A stretch of 64,000 bases of DNA from Pseudomonas nabeulensis. Lineage in GTDB: Bacteria > Pseudomonadota > Gammaproteobacteria > Pseudomonadales > Pseudomonadaceae. The stretch's first letter is position 1; each line of letters opens with the position of its first letter. The position numbers were made by a program, and so were the translations under genes. Location of the stretch: positions 62,001 through 126,000 of the forward strand of contig NZ_QUZT01000001.1 of NCBI RefSeq assembly GCF_004682045.1, in the 5' to 3' direction. Positions 38,615-50,400 of this stretch are shown here, one piece after another. Under the pieces are notes generated by a model, which saw only the letters and a program-made list of their open reading frames with translations, made no database searches and was not told the origin of the DNA.

Positions 38615-39859
38615 TTACGAATATCTCAGGGCATGCGCCGGTTCAATCTTCGCCGCCCGATACGCCGGATACAGCGTCGCCAAAAAGCTCAACACAAACC
38701 CCGCCGTGCAAATCAGCACCACGTCACCACCTTGCAGTTCCGAAGGCAGGTTGCTGACGAAATACACGTCCGAACTGAAAATGTGCTGCCCGGTGACCCG
38801 CTCCATCCAGCCCACCAGCTCACTCACGTTCAGCGCCGCGATCACCCCCAGCACGCCGCCGATCAGGGTGCCAACGATACCAATCACCGTACCCTGCACC
38901 ATGAAGATCGCCATGATCTGCCGTGGCGTGGCGCCGATGGTGCGCAGGATCGCGATGTCGGCGCCCTTGTCGTTCACCACCATGATCAACGTGGCAATGA
39001 TATTGAACGCGGCGACGGCGACGATCATCAGCAACAGCAGGCCGATCATGGTCTTTTCCATCTTCATCGCGCTGAACAGACTGCCTTGGGTGTGAGTCCA
39101 GTCATCCGCCTTATAGGCTGATCCAAGGCCTCCGGCAATATCGGCCGAGACCTTGGGCGCCGCGTACAGGTCTTTCACCGCGAGGCGCACGCTTTGTACC
39201 TGATTTGGCTGCCAGTGCTGGATCTCGGCGGCGTCGGCCATGTTGATCAGCGCCATGGAGCCGTCCAGCTCAGCGCCGACCTTGAAGATGCCGACCACGT
39301 TCAAACGCTGCATGCGCGGGGTGATGCCGCCCGGTGCGGTGCTGATTTCCGGCACGATCAGGGTCAGTTTGTCGCCCACGTTGAGGCGAAAGCGCCGTGC
39401 GGTGATTTCGCCGACCACCACGCCGAACTCGCCGGGTTTCAGGTCTTCCAGCTTACCCTGCACGATGTGCTGGGCCACGATCGACACCTTGCCTTCCTGG
39501 GCCGGGTCGACGCCGCTGATTTCGATTGGCTGCATCGCGCCCTTGTAGGAGAACATGCCGTCCATCTGCGTGAACGGTACGGCGGCGGTCACTTCCGGAT
39601 TCTTCATCGCGGCCGCGGCCACCGGCTGCCAGTCATCAATCGGGTTGACACCGACGATGGTGGCGTGGGGCACCATGCCGAGGATGCGCGAGCTCATTTC
39701 ACGCTGGAAGCCGTTCATCACCGACAGCACCACGATCATCGCCAGCACGCCCAGGGCGAGGCCGATCATCGAGGTCATCGAGATAAACGAAACAAAACGG
39801 TTGCGGCGCTTGGCGCGGGTATAGCGCGTGCCGATGAAAATCGATAACGGTCTGAACAT
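38615..39859 (-). CDS. lolE: Lipoprotein-releasing permease LolE (second LolC/E paralogue)
   Basis: 414 residues from ATG 39859 ([27 protein letters not shown]). One N-terminal TM helix, a large periplasmic domain (~45-265) and three C-terminal TM helices follow the LolC/E (MacB/FtsX) layout. The C-terminal ALNVSELVGWMERVTG and ATLYPAYRAAKIEPAHALRYS are family-typical. It closely resembles the LolC encoded two genes upstream. It forms LolCD2E, which takes mature lipoproteins from the inner membrane to LolA. Confidence 0.93.
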   Translation of the reverse strand: MFRPLSIFIGTRYTRAKRRNRFVSFISMTSMIGLALGVLAMIVVLSVMNGFQREMSSRILGMVPHATIVGVNPIDDWQPVAAAAMKNPEVTAAVPFTQMDGMFSYKGAMQPIEISGVDPAQEGKVSIVAQHIVQGKLEDLKPGEFGVVVGEITARRFRLNVGDKLTLIVPEISTAPGGITPRMQRLNVVGIFKVGAELDGSMALINMADAAEIQHWQPNQVQSVRLAVKDLYAAPKVSADIAGGLGSAYKADDWTHTQGSLFSAMKMEKTMIGLLLLMIVAVAAFNIIATLIMVVNDKGADIAILRTIGATPRQIMAIFMVQGTVIGIVGTLIGGVLGVIAALNVSELVGWMERVTGQHIFSSDVYFVSNLPSELQGGDVVLICTAGFVLSFLATLYPAYRAAKIEPAHALRYS

Positions 39860-39883
39860 TCGCGGGCACCGTTGGAAAAATAG

Positions 39884-39906
39884 AAAACCCGGTGTCAGGC
39901 ACCGGG
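39884..39906 (-). terminator. Hairpin with partial T-run between lolD and lolE
   Basis: CCCGGTG (39888-39894) and CACCGGG (39900-39906) pair with a 5-nt loop; on the minus strand TTTTC follows. It may tune the amount of lolE relative to lolD. Confidence 0.5.
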
Positions 39907-39917
39907 CTTGAAACAGG

Positions 39918-40601
<684 letters not shown>

Positions 40602-40608
40602 GCCCGAT

Positions 40609-41859
40609 TCACTCATAACGTAAGGCCTGTGCTGGCTGGGTACGTGCCGCGCGCCAGGCTGGATACAGGGTGGCAAGGAAACTCAGGACCAACGCGGCGC
40701 CGCCCACCATCAACACGTCCTGGGCCTGCACCTGGGACGGCAAGTAGTCGATGAAGTAGACGTCGGCGTTGAGGAATTTGTGGCCGATCAGGGTTTCGAG
40801 ACCGGCGATGGCGGCGCTCACATTCAGCGCGGCCAGGATGCCGACGGCGGTGCCGATCAAGGTGCCGACCACGCCAATCACGGTGCCCTGCACCATGAAG
40901 ATCGCCATGATCTGCCCCGGCGTGGCGCCAAGGGTGCGCAAGATCGCGATATCGCCCTTTTTGTCGTTCACCACCATGACCAGCGTGGAGATGATGTTGA
41001 ACGCAGCCACCGCCACGATCAGCAGCAACAGCAGGCCGATCATGGCTTTTTCCATGCGGATGGCCTGGTACAGGTTGCCGTGGGTACGGGTCCAGTCGCG
41101 GGCGTAGTATTGGCTGTCACCCAGGTGCTGGGCGATTTCCCACGCGGCGCGCGGCGCATCGAAGAGGTCATTGAACTTGAGGCGCAGGCCCTGCACCTGG
41201 TCCGGCTGCCAGCGATGCAGGCGCGCCAGGTCGGTGAGGTTGGTCAGGCCCAGGTAGCCATCGATCTCGCCAGCGCCGACGTGGAAGGTGCCGACCACGG
41301 TGAAGCGCTTCATACGCGGGAACATGCCGGCCGGGGTCACGGTGACTTCCGGGGCGACAAAGGTCAGCTTGTCGCCCAGGTTCACGCCGAGCTTGGCGGC
41401 GGCCTTGTCGCCGATCACGATGCCGAACTCGCCAGGCGCCAGATCATCGAGTTTGCCCGAGAGCATGAACTTGTCGATGATCGAAACCTTGCGTTCCTGC
41501 GCCGGGTCGATGGCATTGAGCAGGATCTTCTGCACCTTGCCGTCGTTGGTCAGCAGCCCCTGCATCTGGGTAAACGGCGCGACGGCCACCACCTTGGGGT
41601 TCTGCGTGACCTTGTCGGCCAAGGCTTGCCAGTCACTGATCGGCGCATCGCCTTCAATGGTCGCGTGGGGCACCATGCCCAGCACACGGGTGCGCATCTC
41701 ATGATCGAAGCCGTTCATCACCGACAGCACCACGATCATCACGACCACGCCCAAGGCGAGCCCGATCATCGAGGTGAGGGAAATAAACGACACAAAATGA
41801 TTGCGACGCTTTGCACGGGTATAACGCGTGCCGATAAATACGAAGAGAGGTCTGAACAT
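40609..41859 (-). CDS. lolC: Lipoprotein-releasing permease LolC
   Basis: 416 residues ([37 protein letters not shown]...) with the same four-TM layout as LolE: N-terminal TM ~22-45, periplasmic domain to ~265, and TM segments near 270-295, 315-345 and 380-400. The LolF/LolC box of the N-terminus is strongly conserved. It is the first gene of the lolCDE operon. The gene pair with lolE is a duplication old enough to be fixed in the whole genus. Confidence 0.94.
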   Translation of the reverse strand: MFRPLFVFIGTRYTRAKRRNHFVSFISLTSMIGLALGVVVMIVVLSVMNGFDHEMRTRVLGMVPHATIEGDAPISDWQALADKVTQNPKVVAVAPFTQMQGLLTNDGKVQKILLNAIDPAQERKVSIIDKFMLSGKLDDLAPGEFGIVIGDKAAAKLGVNLGDKLTFVAPEVTVTPAGMFPRMKRFTVVGTFHVGAGEIDGYLGLTNLTDLARLHRWQPDQVQGLRLKFNDLFDAPRAAWEIAQHLGDSQYYARDWTRTHGNLYQAIRMEKAMIGLLLLLIVAVAAFNIISTLVMVVNDKKGDIAILRTLGATPGQIMAIFMVQGTVIGVVGTLIGTAVGILAALNVSAAIAGLETLIGHKFLNADVYFIDYLPSQVQAQDVLMVGGAALVLSFLATLYPAWRAARTQPAQALRYE

Positions 41860-41953
41860 GTCGGGGCTTGTTCGGAGGAAAAGAAGACGTCCCGGTGGCG
41901 GGGTCTGGTAAGCAGCTTTACACTCAGACCATTAACGCTACTTGGGGTTCGCC

Positions 41954-42538
41954 ATGTCGACATTAGATGAAGAAGAACGCCGCGAATACTACCGTATCGA
42001 CGACATGATCGCACTCCAAATCAAAAGCCTGTCGGCCCCCGAAGCGGCGAGCAAGGAAGTGTTGCTGGATGATTCGCCGCTGTTCAATCTGCTCAGCGAG
42101 TTGCACCTGAGCGAATTCGAAGCCCAGCACCTGCTGCGTCAGCTCAGTGAGAAGGATCGCACCCTGGCGGCCTTCCTCCGTGTACAGAATAAACGCCTGG
42201 ACCTGCTCAGCCAGATCATGGCACGCGGCCTGCTGGATGAGGTGGGTGCCCCCCAGCCGGTGATCATCTCCGAAGGTGGTATCGACTTCCAGCACCCTAC
42301 CCCCTTGCCCGCCGGCGCGCACCTGGCGGTCAAGCTGGTGCTGATGCCTCAGGCCCTCGGTCTGCTGCTGCGTGCACGGGTCACCCATTGCGATCCCAAG
42401 GGCAATGGTTTTGACGTCGGTACGGAATTCGAATCCATGACCGACGCCCAGCGCCAACTGCTGGCGCGCTACATCCTGCAGAAACAAGCCCAGGAACGCC
42501 GCCTGGCGCGGGAACAAAGCGACGCCCAAGACACCTGA
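41954..42538 (+). CDS. PilZ-domain protein, probable c-di-GMP binder
   Basis: 194 residues from ATG 41954 (MSTLDEEERREYYRIDDMIAL). An N-terminal PilZ-type motif RREYYRIDD fits the RxxxR diguanylate-binding box, and IISEGGIDFQ the (D/N)xSxxG box, about 98-107. Helices fill the middle (residues 30-85, LHLSEFEAQHLLRQLSEKDRTLAAFLRVQNKRLDLL). It is divergent from lolCDE. The effector function is unknown; a surface or motility link would be typical of the family. Confidence 0.82.
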   Translation: MSTLDEEERREYYRIDDMIALQIKSLSAPEAASKEVLLDDSPLFNLLSELHLSEFEAQHLLRQLSEKDRTLAAFLRVQNKRLDLLSQIMARGLLDEVGAPQPVIISEGGIDFQHPTPLPAGAHLAVKLVLMPQALGLLLRARVTHCDPKGNGFDVGTEFESMTDAQRQLLARYILQKQAQERRLAREQSDAQDT

Positions 42539-42585
42539 CTACGTAGTATTGACCCCGCCAGATGAGCTGGCGCATAGGAGCAACT

Positions 42586-43308
42586 GTGACCCTGATCTAC
42601 GGCCACCGCGGTGCCAAAGGCGAAGCACCGGAAAACACCCTGACCAGCTTTCAGGAATGCCTCAAGCATGGCGTACGCCGCTGCGAACTGGATTTGCACC
42701 TGTCGATGGACGGCGAACTGATGGTCATCCACGACCCAACCCTCAAGCGCACCGCCGACCGGCGCGGCAAGGTCGTCGAGTATTCAGCGGCAGACCTAGT
42801 CAAGATGGACGCGCGCAAAGGCGGCCCGGGTTGGGTCACGCCGTGCCCGATCCCGCGCCTGGAAGAGCTGTTCGAAAAATGCGACTTCGATCACTGGCAA
42901 CTGGAAGTCAAAAGCGCTTCGCGCACGCGTGCGGCAACCACCGTACTGGCAATTCGTGAGATGGCCGTGCGCTTTGGCCTGATGGACAAAGTCACCGTCA
43001 CCTCAAGTTCACGAGAAGTCTTGAAAGCCGCTGTTGAACTCACCCCCGACCTGTCACGCGGGTTGGTGGCCGAATACGCCTGGCTCGACCCACTGAAGGT
43101 GGCGCAGAACTACGGCTGTGAGATCCTGGCGTTGAACTGGACGTTGTGCACCCCTGAGCGTCTGGAAAAAGCCCAGCGCCAGGGCCTGCACGTGTCCGTG
43201 TGGACAGTCAACGAACCTGCGCTGATGCGCAGGCTCGCCGACTTCGGCGTAGATAGCCTGATTACAGACTTTCCCGGTTTGGCCACTGCCACCCTCGGGA
43301 ATTACTGA
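42586..43308 (+). CDS. Glycerophosphodiester phosphodiesterase family protein
   Basis: 240 residues from GTG 42586 (VTLIYGHRGAKGEAPENT), with GGAG five bases upstream. GDPD motifs: GHRGAKGEAPENT (His, Arg, Glu, Asn of the active site, 6-18), the metal and base residues CELDLHLSMDGELMVIHDP (~36-54), QLEVKS and ILALNWTLCTPE. It cleaves glycerophosphodiesters. Length is short for periplasmic GlpQ and no signal peptide is seen, so it is cytoplasmic (UgpQ-like). It is convergent with sthA. Confidence 0.9.
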   Translation: MTLIYGHRGAKGEAPENTLTSFQECLKHGVRRCELDLHLSMDGELMVIHDPTLKRTADRRGKVVEYSAADLVKMDARKGGPGWVTPCPIPRLEELFEKCDFDHWQLEVKSASRTRAATTVLAIREMAVRFGLMDKVTVTSSSREVLKAAVELTPDLSRGLVAEYAWLDPLKVAQNYGCEILALNWTLCTPERLEKAQRQGLHVSVWTVNEPALMRRLADFGVDSLITDFPGLATATLGNY

Positions 43309-43319
43309 AATCGGTCTCC

Positions 43320-43344
43320 CCGGCCGGCTCAGGCCACCGGCCGG
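43320..43344. repeat. 8-bp self-complementary hairpin between GDPD gene and sthA
   Basis: CCGGCCGG occurs at 43320-43327 and 43337-43344 with a 9-nt loop. It may end transcription on either strand, though the plus strand has no T-run after it. Confidence 0.5.
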
Positions 43345-43350
43345 AGCCGC

Positions 43351-44745
43351 TCAAAAAAGCCGGTTGAGGCCGTCGTAGGCCGCTACCCGATAGGCTTCGG
43401 CCATGGTCGGGTAGTTGAACGTGGTGTTGACGAAATACTTGAGAGTATTCAGCTCACCCGGCTGGTTCATGATGGCCTGGCCGATGTGCACGATCTCCGA
43501 AGCCTGGTAGCCGAAGCAATGCACGCCGAGGACTTCCAGGGTCTCGCGGTGGAACAGGATCTTCAGCATGCCTTGGGGCTCACCGGCGATCTGCGCACGC
43601 GCCATGCTCTTGAAGAACGCCTTGCCCACTTCGTAAGGCACCTTGGCCTTGGTCAGTTCGCTCTCGTTCTTGCCGATGGAGCTGATCTCGGGAATGGTGT
43701 AGATCCCGGTCGGCACGTCGTTTACATAACGCCAGCTGCCATTGTCGACGATGCTGCCAGCGGCCGAGCGGCCCTGGTCATGCGCCGCACTGGCCAGGCT
43801 TGGCCAGCCGATCACGTCGCCGGCGCCGTAGATGGTCGCCACGCAGGTGCGGTAGTTCTCGTCCACCTCGATCTGACCACGGCTGTTGACCTTCACGCCG
43901 ATGTTTTCCATGCCCAGCTTGTCGGTGTTGCCGGTACGGCCGTTGCACCACAGCAAGGCGTCGGCCTTGATCTTCTTGCCGGACTTGAGGTGCAGGATCA
44001 CCCCGTTGTCCAGGCCTTCGACCCGCTCGTACTCTTCGTTATGGCGCACGGTGATGTTGTTGTTGCTGAAGTGGTAGCTCAACGCCTGGGAAATTTCCGA
44101 GTCGAGGAAGCTCAGCAACTGGTCGCGGTTGTCTACCAGCTCTACCAGTACACCCAGGCCGCTGAAGATCGAGGCGTATTCACAGCCGATCACGCCGGCG
44201 CCGTAGATGATCAGTTTGCGCGGGGTGTGGCCCAGGCTCAGGATAGTGTCGCTATCGTAGATACGCGGGTGGTGGAAATCGATATCGGCCGGGCGATAAG
44301 GGCGCGAACCGGTGGCGATGATGATGTGCTTGGCCACCAGCTTCTCGACCACACCGTTGGGGCAGACCACTTCGATGGTTTGCTCATCGGCGAAGCTGCC
44401 GGTGCCGAAGAACAAATCCACACGGTTACGCGCGTAGTAACCGGTGCGTGAGGCGACTTGCTTGGAAATGACTTTCTCGGCGCTTTTCAGCACATCCGGA
44501 AACGAGAACCAGCGCGGCTCACCAATGGCCCGGAACATCGGGTTGGTGTTGAACTGCATGATCTGGCGCACCGAGTGACGCAGGGCCTTGGACGGGATGG
44601 TACCCAGGTGGGTGCAGTTACCGCCGACCTGGCGACGGCTATCGACCATCGCCACCTTGCGTCCTGCCTTTGCGGCGTTCATCGCCGCACCTTCTCCAGC
44701 TGGGCCGGAACCCAGTACCACCACGTCGTAGTTGTAGACAGCCAT
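43351..44745 (-). CDS. sthA: Soluble pyridine nucleotide transhydrogenase
   Basis: The 464-residue flavoprotein transfers hydride between NAD(H) and NADP(H). FAD site [24 protein letters not shown] (12-35), [17 protein letters not shown] (~40-56, the disulfide Cys pair of related reductases replaced), NAD-binding [18 protein letters not shown] (~180-197), FAD second site [20 protein letters not shown] and dimer end [25 protein letters not shown]. It is complete. No operon partner. Confidence 0.96.
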   Translation of the reverse strand: MAVYNYDVVVLGSGPAGEGAAMNAAKAGRKVAMVDSRRQVGGNCTHLGTIPSKALRHSVRQIMQFNTNPMFRAIGEPRWFSFPDVLKSAEKVISKQVASRTGYYARNRVDLFFGTGSFADEQTIEVVCPNGVVEKLVAKHIIIATGSRPYRPADIDFHHPRIYDSDTILSLGHTPRKLIIYGAGVIGCEYASIFSGLGVLVELVDNRDQLLSFLDSEISQALSYHFSNNNITVRHNEEYERVEGLDNGVILHLKSGKKIKADALLWCNGRTGNTDKLGMENIGVKVNSRGQIEVDENYRTCVATIYGAGDVIGWPSLASAAHDQGRSAAGSIVDNGSWRYVNDVPTGIYTIPEISSIGKNESELTKAKVPYEVGKAFFKSMARAQIAGEPQGMLKILFHRETLEVLGVHCFGYQASEIVHIGQAIMNQPGELNTLKYFVNTTFNYPTMAEAYRVAAYDGLNRLF

Positions 44746-44979
44746 GCGTACTCCTCAGAACAGGCCAGGCGTACGGTTGGACGCCGGGCTAAATCATGCC
44801 GCGGCCAGCGGTCATGAAGGACATTTTGGCTCAAGTGTGTGAACCGGGGCACAGTCTATATAAGGCTCAACGCCGCGCACATTAACCCTTGGTCGCGTCG
44901 TAGGCCAGTCTTGCCGTTACTACAGCGTAAGGAAATTGGAATTACACTGCCAGCAAGCACCTTTGCAGGACGGGCCATT

Positions 44980-45501
44980 ATGCGGCATGTCGCTTTCTGT
45001 TTATTGTTGATGTTGTCGATCACGGCTCAGGCCAACGAGGCCGACCGGCTCCGACAGGCTGGTTTTCCTGCTCAATCCCATGGATTAGCCCTGAAGAACC
45101 AGGTGGTGCTGACCTATCTCTGGGCAGATGTCTACGCGGCAGCGCTGTATGCCCCCACTGAAACGCCCGCCAAGCTCGCCTGGGAGCAACAAAAGGCACT
45201 GCGCCTTGAGCTGTATTACTTTCGCGATATCGACCGCAGCGATGTGATCAAGGCCGCCAATACCACATTGAAGCGCCAGCAAGTCAGCGCCCGGTTGAAG
45301 CCTGAGGTAGACCGGTTGCATGCGCGCTTTCGCGATATTCAAAAGGGTGATCGGTATGCGCTGGATTTTCGCCCTGGGCGTGGGTTAAATCTGGAGATCA
45401 ATGGGGAAGTGGCGTTCAGTAGCCCGGATGATGAATTGGCGAAGGCTTATCTGGGGATTTGGCTGGCGCCTGAGGGGTTGTCGGAGGGGTTGCTGGATTA
45501 G
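44980..45501 (+). CDS. Chalcone isomerase-like exported protein
   Basis: 173 residues from ATG 44980 with a signal peptide (MRHVAFCLLLMLSITAQA). The rest fits the bacterial Chalcone_3 family (LRQAGFPAQSHGLALKNQVVLTYLWADVYAAALYAP, LELYYFRDIDRSDVIKAANTTLKRQ). The fold is known but no substrate is; these proteins are periplasmic. It is divergent from sthA with about 230 bases between, and ends near a REP pair. Confidence 0.82.
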   Translation: MRHVAFCLLLMLSITAQANEADRLRQAGFPAQSHGLALKNQVVLTYLWADVYAAALYAPTETPAKLAWEQQKALRLELYYFRDIDRSDVIKAANTTLKRQQVSARLKPEVDRLHARFRDIQKGDRYALDFRPGRGLNLEINGEVAFSSPDDELAKAYLGIWLAPEGLSEGLLD

Positions 45502-45520
45502 CGGGGTGTCAGCTCTGGCC

Positions 45521-45613
45521 CCATCGGGGGCAAGCCCCCTCCCACACTGACTGTGTTCACAAGCCTGGATATGTGAATACATTCAAATGTGGGAGGGGGC
45601 TTGCCCCCGATGA
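45521..45613. repeat. Inverted REP pair (GGGGGC class)
   Basis: CCATCGGGGGCAAGCCCCCT (45521) and its reverse complement (ending 45613) with ~37 bp between, between the convergent chalcone-like and GAPDH genes. Confidence 0.88.
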
Positions 45614-45653
45614 GGCCCTGACAGGCAGTACAGAATTCACAGCCATAAAAAAA

Positions 45654-45676
45654 CCCCGAACCAGTCGGGGCTTTTT
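45654..45676. terminator. Bidirectional terminator between chalcone-like and GAPDH genes
   Basis: CCCCGA (45654-45659) and TCGGGG (45665-45670) with a 5-nt loop; CTTTTT follows on the plus strand and T7 follows on the minus strand. Confidence 0.88.
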
Positions 45677-45692
45677 CATTTACTGCTGACGC

Positions 45693-47141
45693 TTAGCGCG
45701 GAAACGCAGGCGGGTTAACCCCAGCCATGTCTTCCATCACGCGAACCACCTGGCAGCTGTAGCCGAACTCGTTGTCGTACCACACGTACAGCACAACGCG
45801 GTTGTCCTGGGTGATGGTCGCTTCAGCATCCACCACGCCGGCGTGGCGCGAGCCCACGAAGTCGGTGGACACCACTTCCTGGGAATTAACGAAGTCGATC
45901 TGCTTATGCAGGTCGGAGTGCAGCGCCATGAAGCGCAGGTACTCGTTCATCTCTTCACGGGTAGCGGCTTTCTCAAGGTTCAGATTGAGAATGGCCATCG
46001 ACACGTTTGGCGTCGGAACGCGGATCGCGTTACCGGTCAGCTTGCCGGCCAGCTCAGGCAACGCCTTGGCAGCAGCGGTGGCAGCACCGGTCTCGGTGAT
46101 CACCATGTTCAACGCGGCGCTACGGCCACGGCGATCGCCTTTGTGGAAGTTGTCGATCAGGTTCTGGTCGTTGGTGTACGAGTGAACGGTTTCAACGTGA
46201 CCGTTAACGATACCGAACTTGTCATTTACAGCCTTCAGCACCGGCACGATGGCGTTGGTGGTGCAGGAAGCCGCGGACACGATCTTGTCGTCAGCGGTGA
46301 TTTCGCCATGGTTGATACCGTGAACGATGTTCTTCAGCTTGCCCTTGCCCGGTGCGGTCAGGACAACGCGGTCGACACCCGGGCAGGCCAGGTGCTGGCC
46401 CAGGCCGTCGGCATCACGCCATACGCCGGTGTTGTCCACCAGCAGGGCGTCCTGGATGCCGTACTGGGTGTAGTCCACCTCAGTCGGGTTCTTCGCGTAG
46501 ATCACCTGGATCAGGTTACCGTTGGCGGTGATGGTGTTGTTTTCTTCGTCGATGACGATGGTGCCGTTGAACGGACCGTGTACCGAGTCGCGACGCAGGA
46601 GGCTTGCGCGCTTGGTCAGATCGTTCTCGGCGCCTTTGCGCACCACGATGGCACGCAGGCGCAGGCCGTCGCCGCCACCGGTTTTTTCGATGAGGATGCG
46701 CGCCAGCAGGCGGCCGATACGACCGAAGCCGTACAGCACAACGTCGGTGCCTTTGCGGGCAGCGGCGTTTTGCTGGCCAACCACGTCAGCCATTTCTTCG
46801 CGTACGAATTGCTCGGCGCTGCGGCCGTTGCCTTCGTTGCGGAATTTGTAGGCCAGCTTGCCCAGGTCTACCGAAGCCGCGCCGAGCTTGAGCTCGCTCA
46901 TGGCTTTAAGCAGTGGGAATGTTTCGTGGACGGAGAGTTCGCTGTCGTCGGCGGAGCGATGGCGCGCAAAGCGGTGAGCCTTGAGAATCGCGATGACAGA
47001 CTGGTTGATCAGGCTGCGGCCATAGATCGAGCTCACCACATTGTTATTGCGGTACAGCTGGCCGATAAGCGGAATCATCGCTTCTGCGAGTGCTTCACGG
47101 TCGATCCATTCACCAAGACACTGGTCGGGCTTCTGAGTCAC
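45693..47141 (-). CDS. Glyceraldehyde-3-phosphate dehydrogenase with N-terminal extension
   Basis: 482 residues from GTG 47141 (VTQKPDQCLGEWIDREALAEAM), about 130-140 longer than a classic GAPDH. The GAPDH core begins at residue 134: NAD site GFGRIGR (138-144), catalytic Cys293 in SAASCTTNAIVP and the C-terminal YVWYDNEFGYSCQVVRVMEDM. The extension (1-130) is helical and seems unique to this Pseudomonas-type enzyme. GTG is preferred over ATG 47156 because GGAAGG lies six bases before it. It probably works in gluconeogenic or NADP-linked flux; coenzyme choice cannot be read with confidence. Confidence 0.88.
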   Translation of the reverse strand: MTQKPDQCLGEWIDREALAEAMIPLIGQLYRNNNVVSSIYGRSLINQSVIAILKAHRFARHRSADDSELSVHETFPLLKAMSELKLGAASVDLGKLAYKFRNEGNGRSAEQFVREEMADVVGQQNAAARKGTDVVLYGFGRIGRLLARILIEKTGGGDGLRLRAIVVRKGAENDLTKRASLLRRDSVHGPFNGTIVIDEENNTITANGNLIQVIYAKNPTEVDYTQYGIQDALLVDNTGVWRDADGLGQHLACPGVDRVVLTAPGKGKLKNIVHGINHGEITADDKIVSAASCTTNAIVPVLKAVNDKFGIVNGHVETVHSYTNDQNLIDNFHKGDRRGRSAALNMVITETGAATAAAKALPELAGKLTGNAIRVPTPNVSMAILNLNLEKAATREEMNEYLRFMALHSDLHKQIDFVNSQEVVSTDFVGSRHAGVVDAEATITQDNRVVLYVWYDNEFGYSCQVVRVMEDMAGVNPPAFPR

Positions 47142-47496
47142 GGGAACCTTCCACATGTAGGGGCAGAAAAAAGGGGCTACATTATGCCGCCCGACTGCCC
47201 TCGGAGCAATGCGCCGCAGGCAACAAAAAGTCCTTGCCAAAAATTGACACCCCGCTACAGCCCAGTAAATACGCGGGTTCCAGAAGGCCATCAATGCAGC
47301 GCTCAGGGCGACTTATCCGTAACCCTCCGAAAAACGCGCACATTTTGGCACTACATATTGAGTCAAAACCCGCCATTGTTTGTCTTAGCCACTACATTTC
47401 CTACAAACCGCATTAGGCACAGTCAGCAACTGACAGACGGCGCCTAGGACCGTTACAATTACCGACTTTGTCGCAACGCTTGGAGCTCAACCTTCC
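47142..47496. other. Divergent intergenic region between GAPDH and mfd genes
   Basis: About 355 bases that should hold both divergent promoters. No gene, repeat or clear box pair is seen. Confidence 0.5.
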
Positions 47497-50400
47497 GTGC
47501 CCGTCCTGCGTCTACCGCTTCTCCCTGCTGCGGCAGGCAAACAGCACTGGGGCAACCTGCCCGGTGCCGCCCTGAGCCTGGCCATTGCCGAGGCTGCCAG
47601 CGCAGCCAAACGCTTTACCCTGCTGCTGACCGCCGACAGCCAAAGCGCTGAACGGCTGGAGCAGGAGCTGAGCTTCTTCGCCCCCGATTTGCCGGTGCTG
47701 CATTTCCCCGACTGGGAAACCTTGCCCTACGACCTGTTCTCGCCGCACCAGGACATCATCTCCCAGCGCATCGCCAGCCTGTACCGTTTGCCGGAACTGG
47801 CCCACGGCGTGCTGGTGGTGCCGATCACCACGGCCCTGCATCGCCTGGCACCGACCAAGTTCCTGCTGGGCAGTAGCCTGGTGCTGGATATCGGCCAGAA
47901 ACTCGATGTGGAACAGATGCGCACGCGTCTGGAAGCCAGCGGTTACCGCTGCGTCGACACGGTGTACGAGCACGGTGAATTCGCGGTGCGTGGCGCGCTG
48001 ATCGACCTGTTCCCGATGGGCAGCAAACTGCCCTACCGCATCGATCTGTTCGATGACGAAATCGAGACCCTGCGTACCTTCGATCCGGAAAACCAGCGTT
48101 CCATCGACAAGGTGGACTCAGTCAAGCTGCTGCCCGCGCGGGAATTCCCGCTGCAAAAGGATGCGGTCACCCGCTTCAAGGCACGCTTCCGTGAGCGCTT
48201 CGATGTCGACTTCCGCCGCTGCCCGATCTTCCAGGACTTGAGCAGCGGGATTACACCGGCCGGTATCGAGTACTACCTGCCGCTGTTCTTCGACGAGACG
48301 TCCACCCTGTTCGATTACTTGCCCCAGGACACCCAGGTGTTCTCGCTGCCAGGCATCGAGCAAGCGGCGGAAAACTTCTGGAACGATGTGCGTAATCGGT
48401 ATGAAGAACGCCGCGTTGATCCGTCCCGTCCTTTATTGCCGCCTGCCGAGCTGTTCCTGCCGGTAGAAGATTGCTTCGCCCGCCTGAAAAGTTGGCCGCG
48501 CGTGGTCGCCAGCCAACAGGACGTGGACGCCGGCAGTGGCCGCGAGCGCTTCCCGGCGCAGGCGCTGCCCAACCTGGCGATTGAAGCCAAGGCCAACCAG
48601 CCGCTGGAAGCGCTGTCCAACTTCCTCGGCGACTTCCCTGGCCGCGTGCTGTTTACCGCCGAATCCGCCGGGCGCCGCGAAGTGCTGCTGGAGTTGCTCG
48701 AACGCCTGAAGCTGCGGCCGAAAACCGTCGACAGCTGGCCGGACTTTGTAAAAAGCAAAGACCGCCTGGCGATCACCATCGCGCCGCTGGACGAAGGCTT
48801 GCTGCTGGAAGACCCCGCCCTGGCGCTGATCGCCGAGAGCCCGTTGTTCGGCCAGCGCGTGATGCAGCGCCGTCGCCGTGAAAAACGTGCCGACGCCAAC
48901 AACGACGCAGTGATCAAGAACCTCACCGAGCTGCGCGAAGGCGCGCCGGTGGTGCATATCGACCACGGTGTGGGCCGTTACCTGGGCCTGCAAACCCTGG
49001 AGATCGACAACCAGGCCGCCGAATTCCTCACCATGGAATACGCCGAGGGCGCCAAGCTGTACGTGCCGGTGGCCAACCTGCACTTGATCGCGCGCTACAC
49101 CGGCAGCGACGATGCGCTGGCGCCGTTGCACCGCTTGGGCTCCGAGACCTGGCAGAAAGCCAAGCGCAAAGCCGCCGAACAAGTGCGCGACGTGGCAGCC
49201 GAATTGCTCGACATTTATGCCCGCCGCGCCGCGCGCGAAGGCTACGCGTTCGCCGACCCGAAAGCCGACTACGCCACCTTCAGCGCCGGCTTCCCCTTCG
49301 AAGAAACCCCGGACCAGCAAACCACCATCGAAGCGGTGCGCGCCGACATGCTCGCGCCCAAGCCGATGGACCGCCTGGTCTGCGGCGACGTGGGCTTCGG
49401 CAAGACCGAAGTGGCCATGCGCGCCGCCTTCATTGCGGTACACGGTGGCCGCCAGGTGGCCATCCTGGTGCCCACCACCCTGCTCGCCCAGCAGCACTAC
49501 AACAGCTTCCGCGACCGCTTTGCCGACTGGCCGGTGACCGTCGAAGTGATGAGCCGCTTCAAGTCGGCCAAGGAAGTGAATGCCGCGGTCGCCGATTTGG
49601 CCGAAGGCAAGATCGACATCGTGATCGGCACCCACAAGCTGCTGTCGGACGATGTGAAGATCAAAAACCTGGGCCTGGTGATCATCGACGAAGAACACCG
49701 CTTTGGGGTGCGCCAGAAAGAACAGCTCAAGGCCCTGCGCAGCGAAGTCGACATTCTGACGCTGACCGCCACGCCGATTCCGCGCACGCTGAACATGGCG
49801 GTGTCGGGCATGCGTGACCTGTCGATCATCGCCACGCCACCGGCGCGCCGCCTGTCAGTGCGTACCTTCGTGATGGAGCAGAACAAAAGCACGGTCAAGG
49901 AAGCGTTGCTGCGCGAACTGCTACGCGGCGGGCAGGTGTACTACTTGCACAACGATGTGAAGACCATCGAGAAATGCGCCGCCGACCTCGCCGAGCTGGT
50001 GCCGGAGGCGCGTATCGCCATCGGCCACGGCCAAATGCGCGAACGCGAACTCGAACAAGTGATGAGCGACTTCTACCACAAGCGCTTCAACGTGCTGATC
50101 GCCTCGACCATCATCGAGACCGGCATCGACGTGCCGAGCGCCAACACCATCATCATCGAACGCGCCGACAAGTTCGGTCTGGCGCAGTTGCACCAATTAC
50201 GCGGCCGGGTTGGGCGTAGTCATCACCAGGCGTATGCCTACTTGCTGACACCGCCCCGCCAACAGATCACCTCCGACGCAGAAAAGCGCCTGGAAGCCAT
50301 CGCCAATACCCAGGACCTGGGCGCCGGTTTTGTACTGGCCACCAACGACCTGGAAATCCGTGGCGCCGGCGAACTGCTGGGGGACGGCCAGAGCGGGCAG

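Noticed and set aside
45843..47447. A plus-strand frame of 534 codons opposite the GAPDH gene
   Set aside because: Low-complexity translation rich in Val, Gly and His with no domain; the minus-strand GAPDH is certain.
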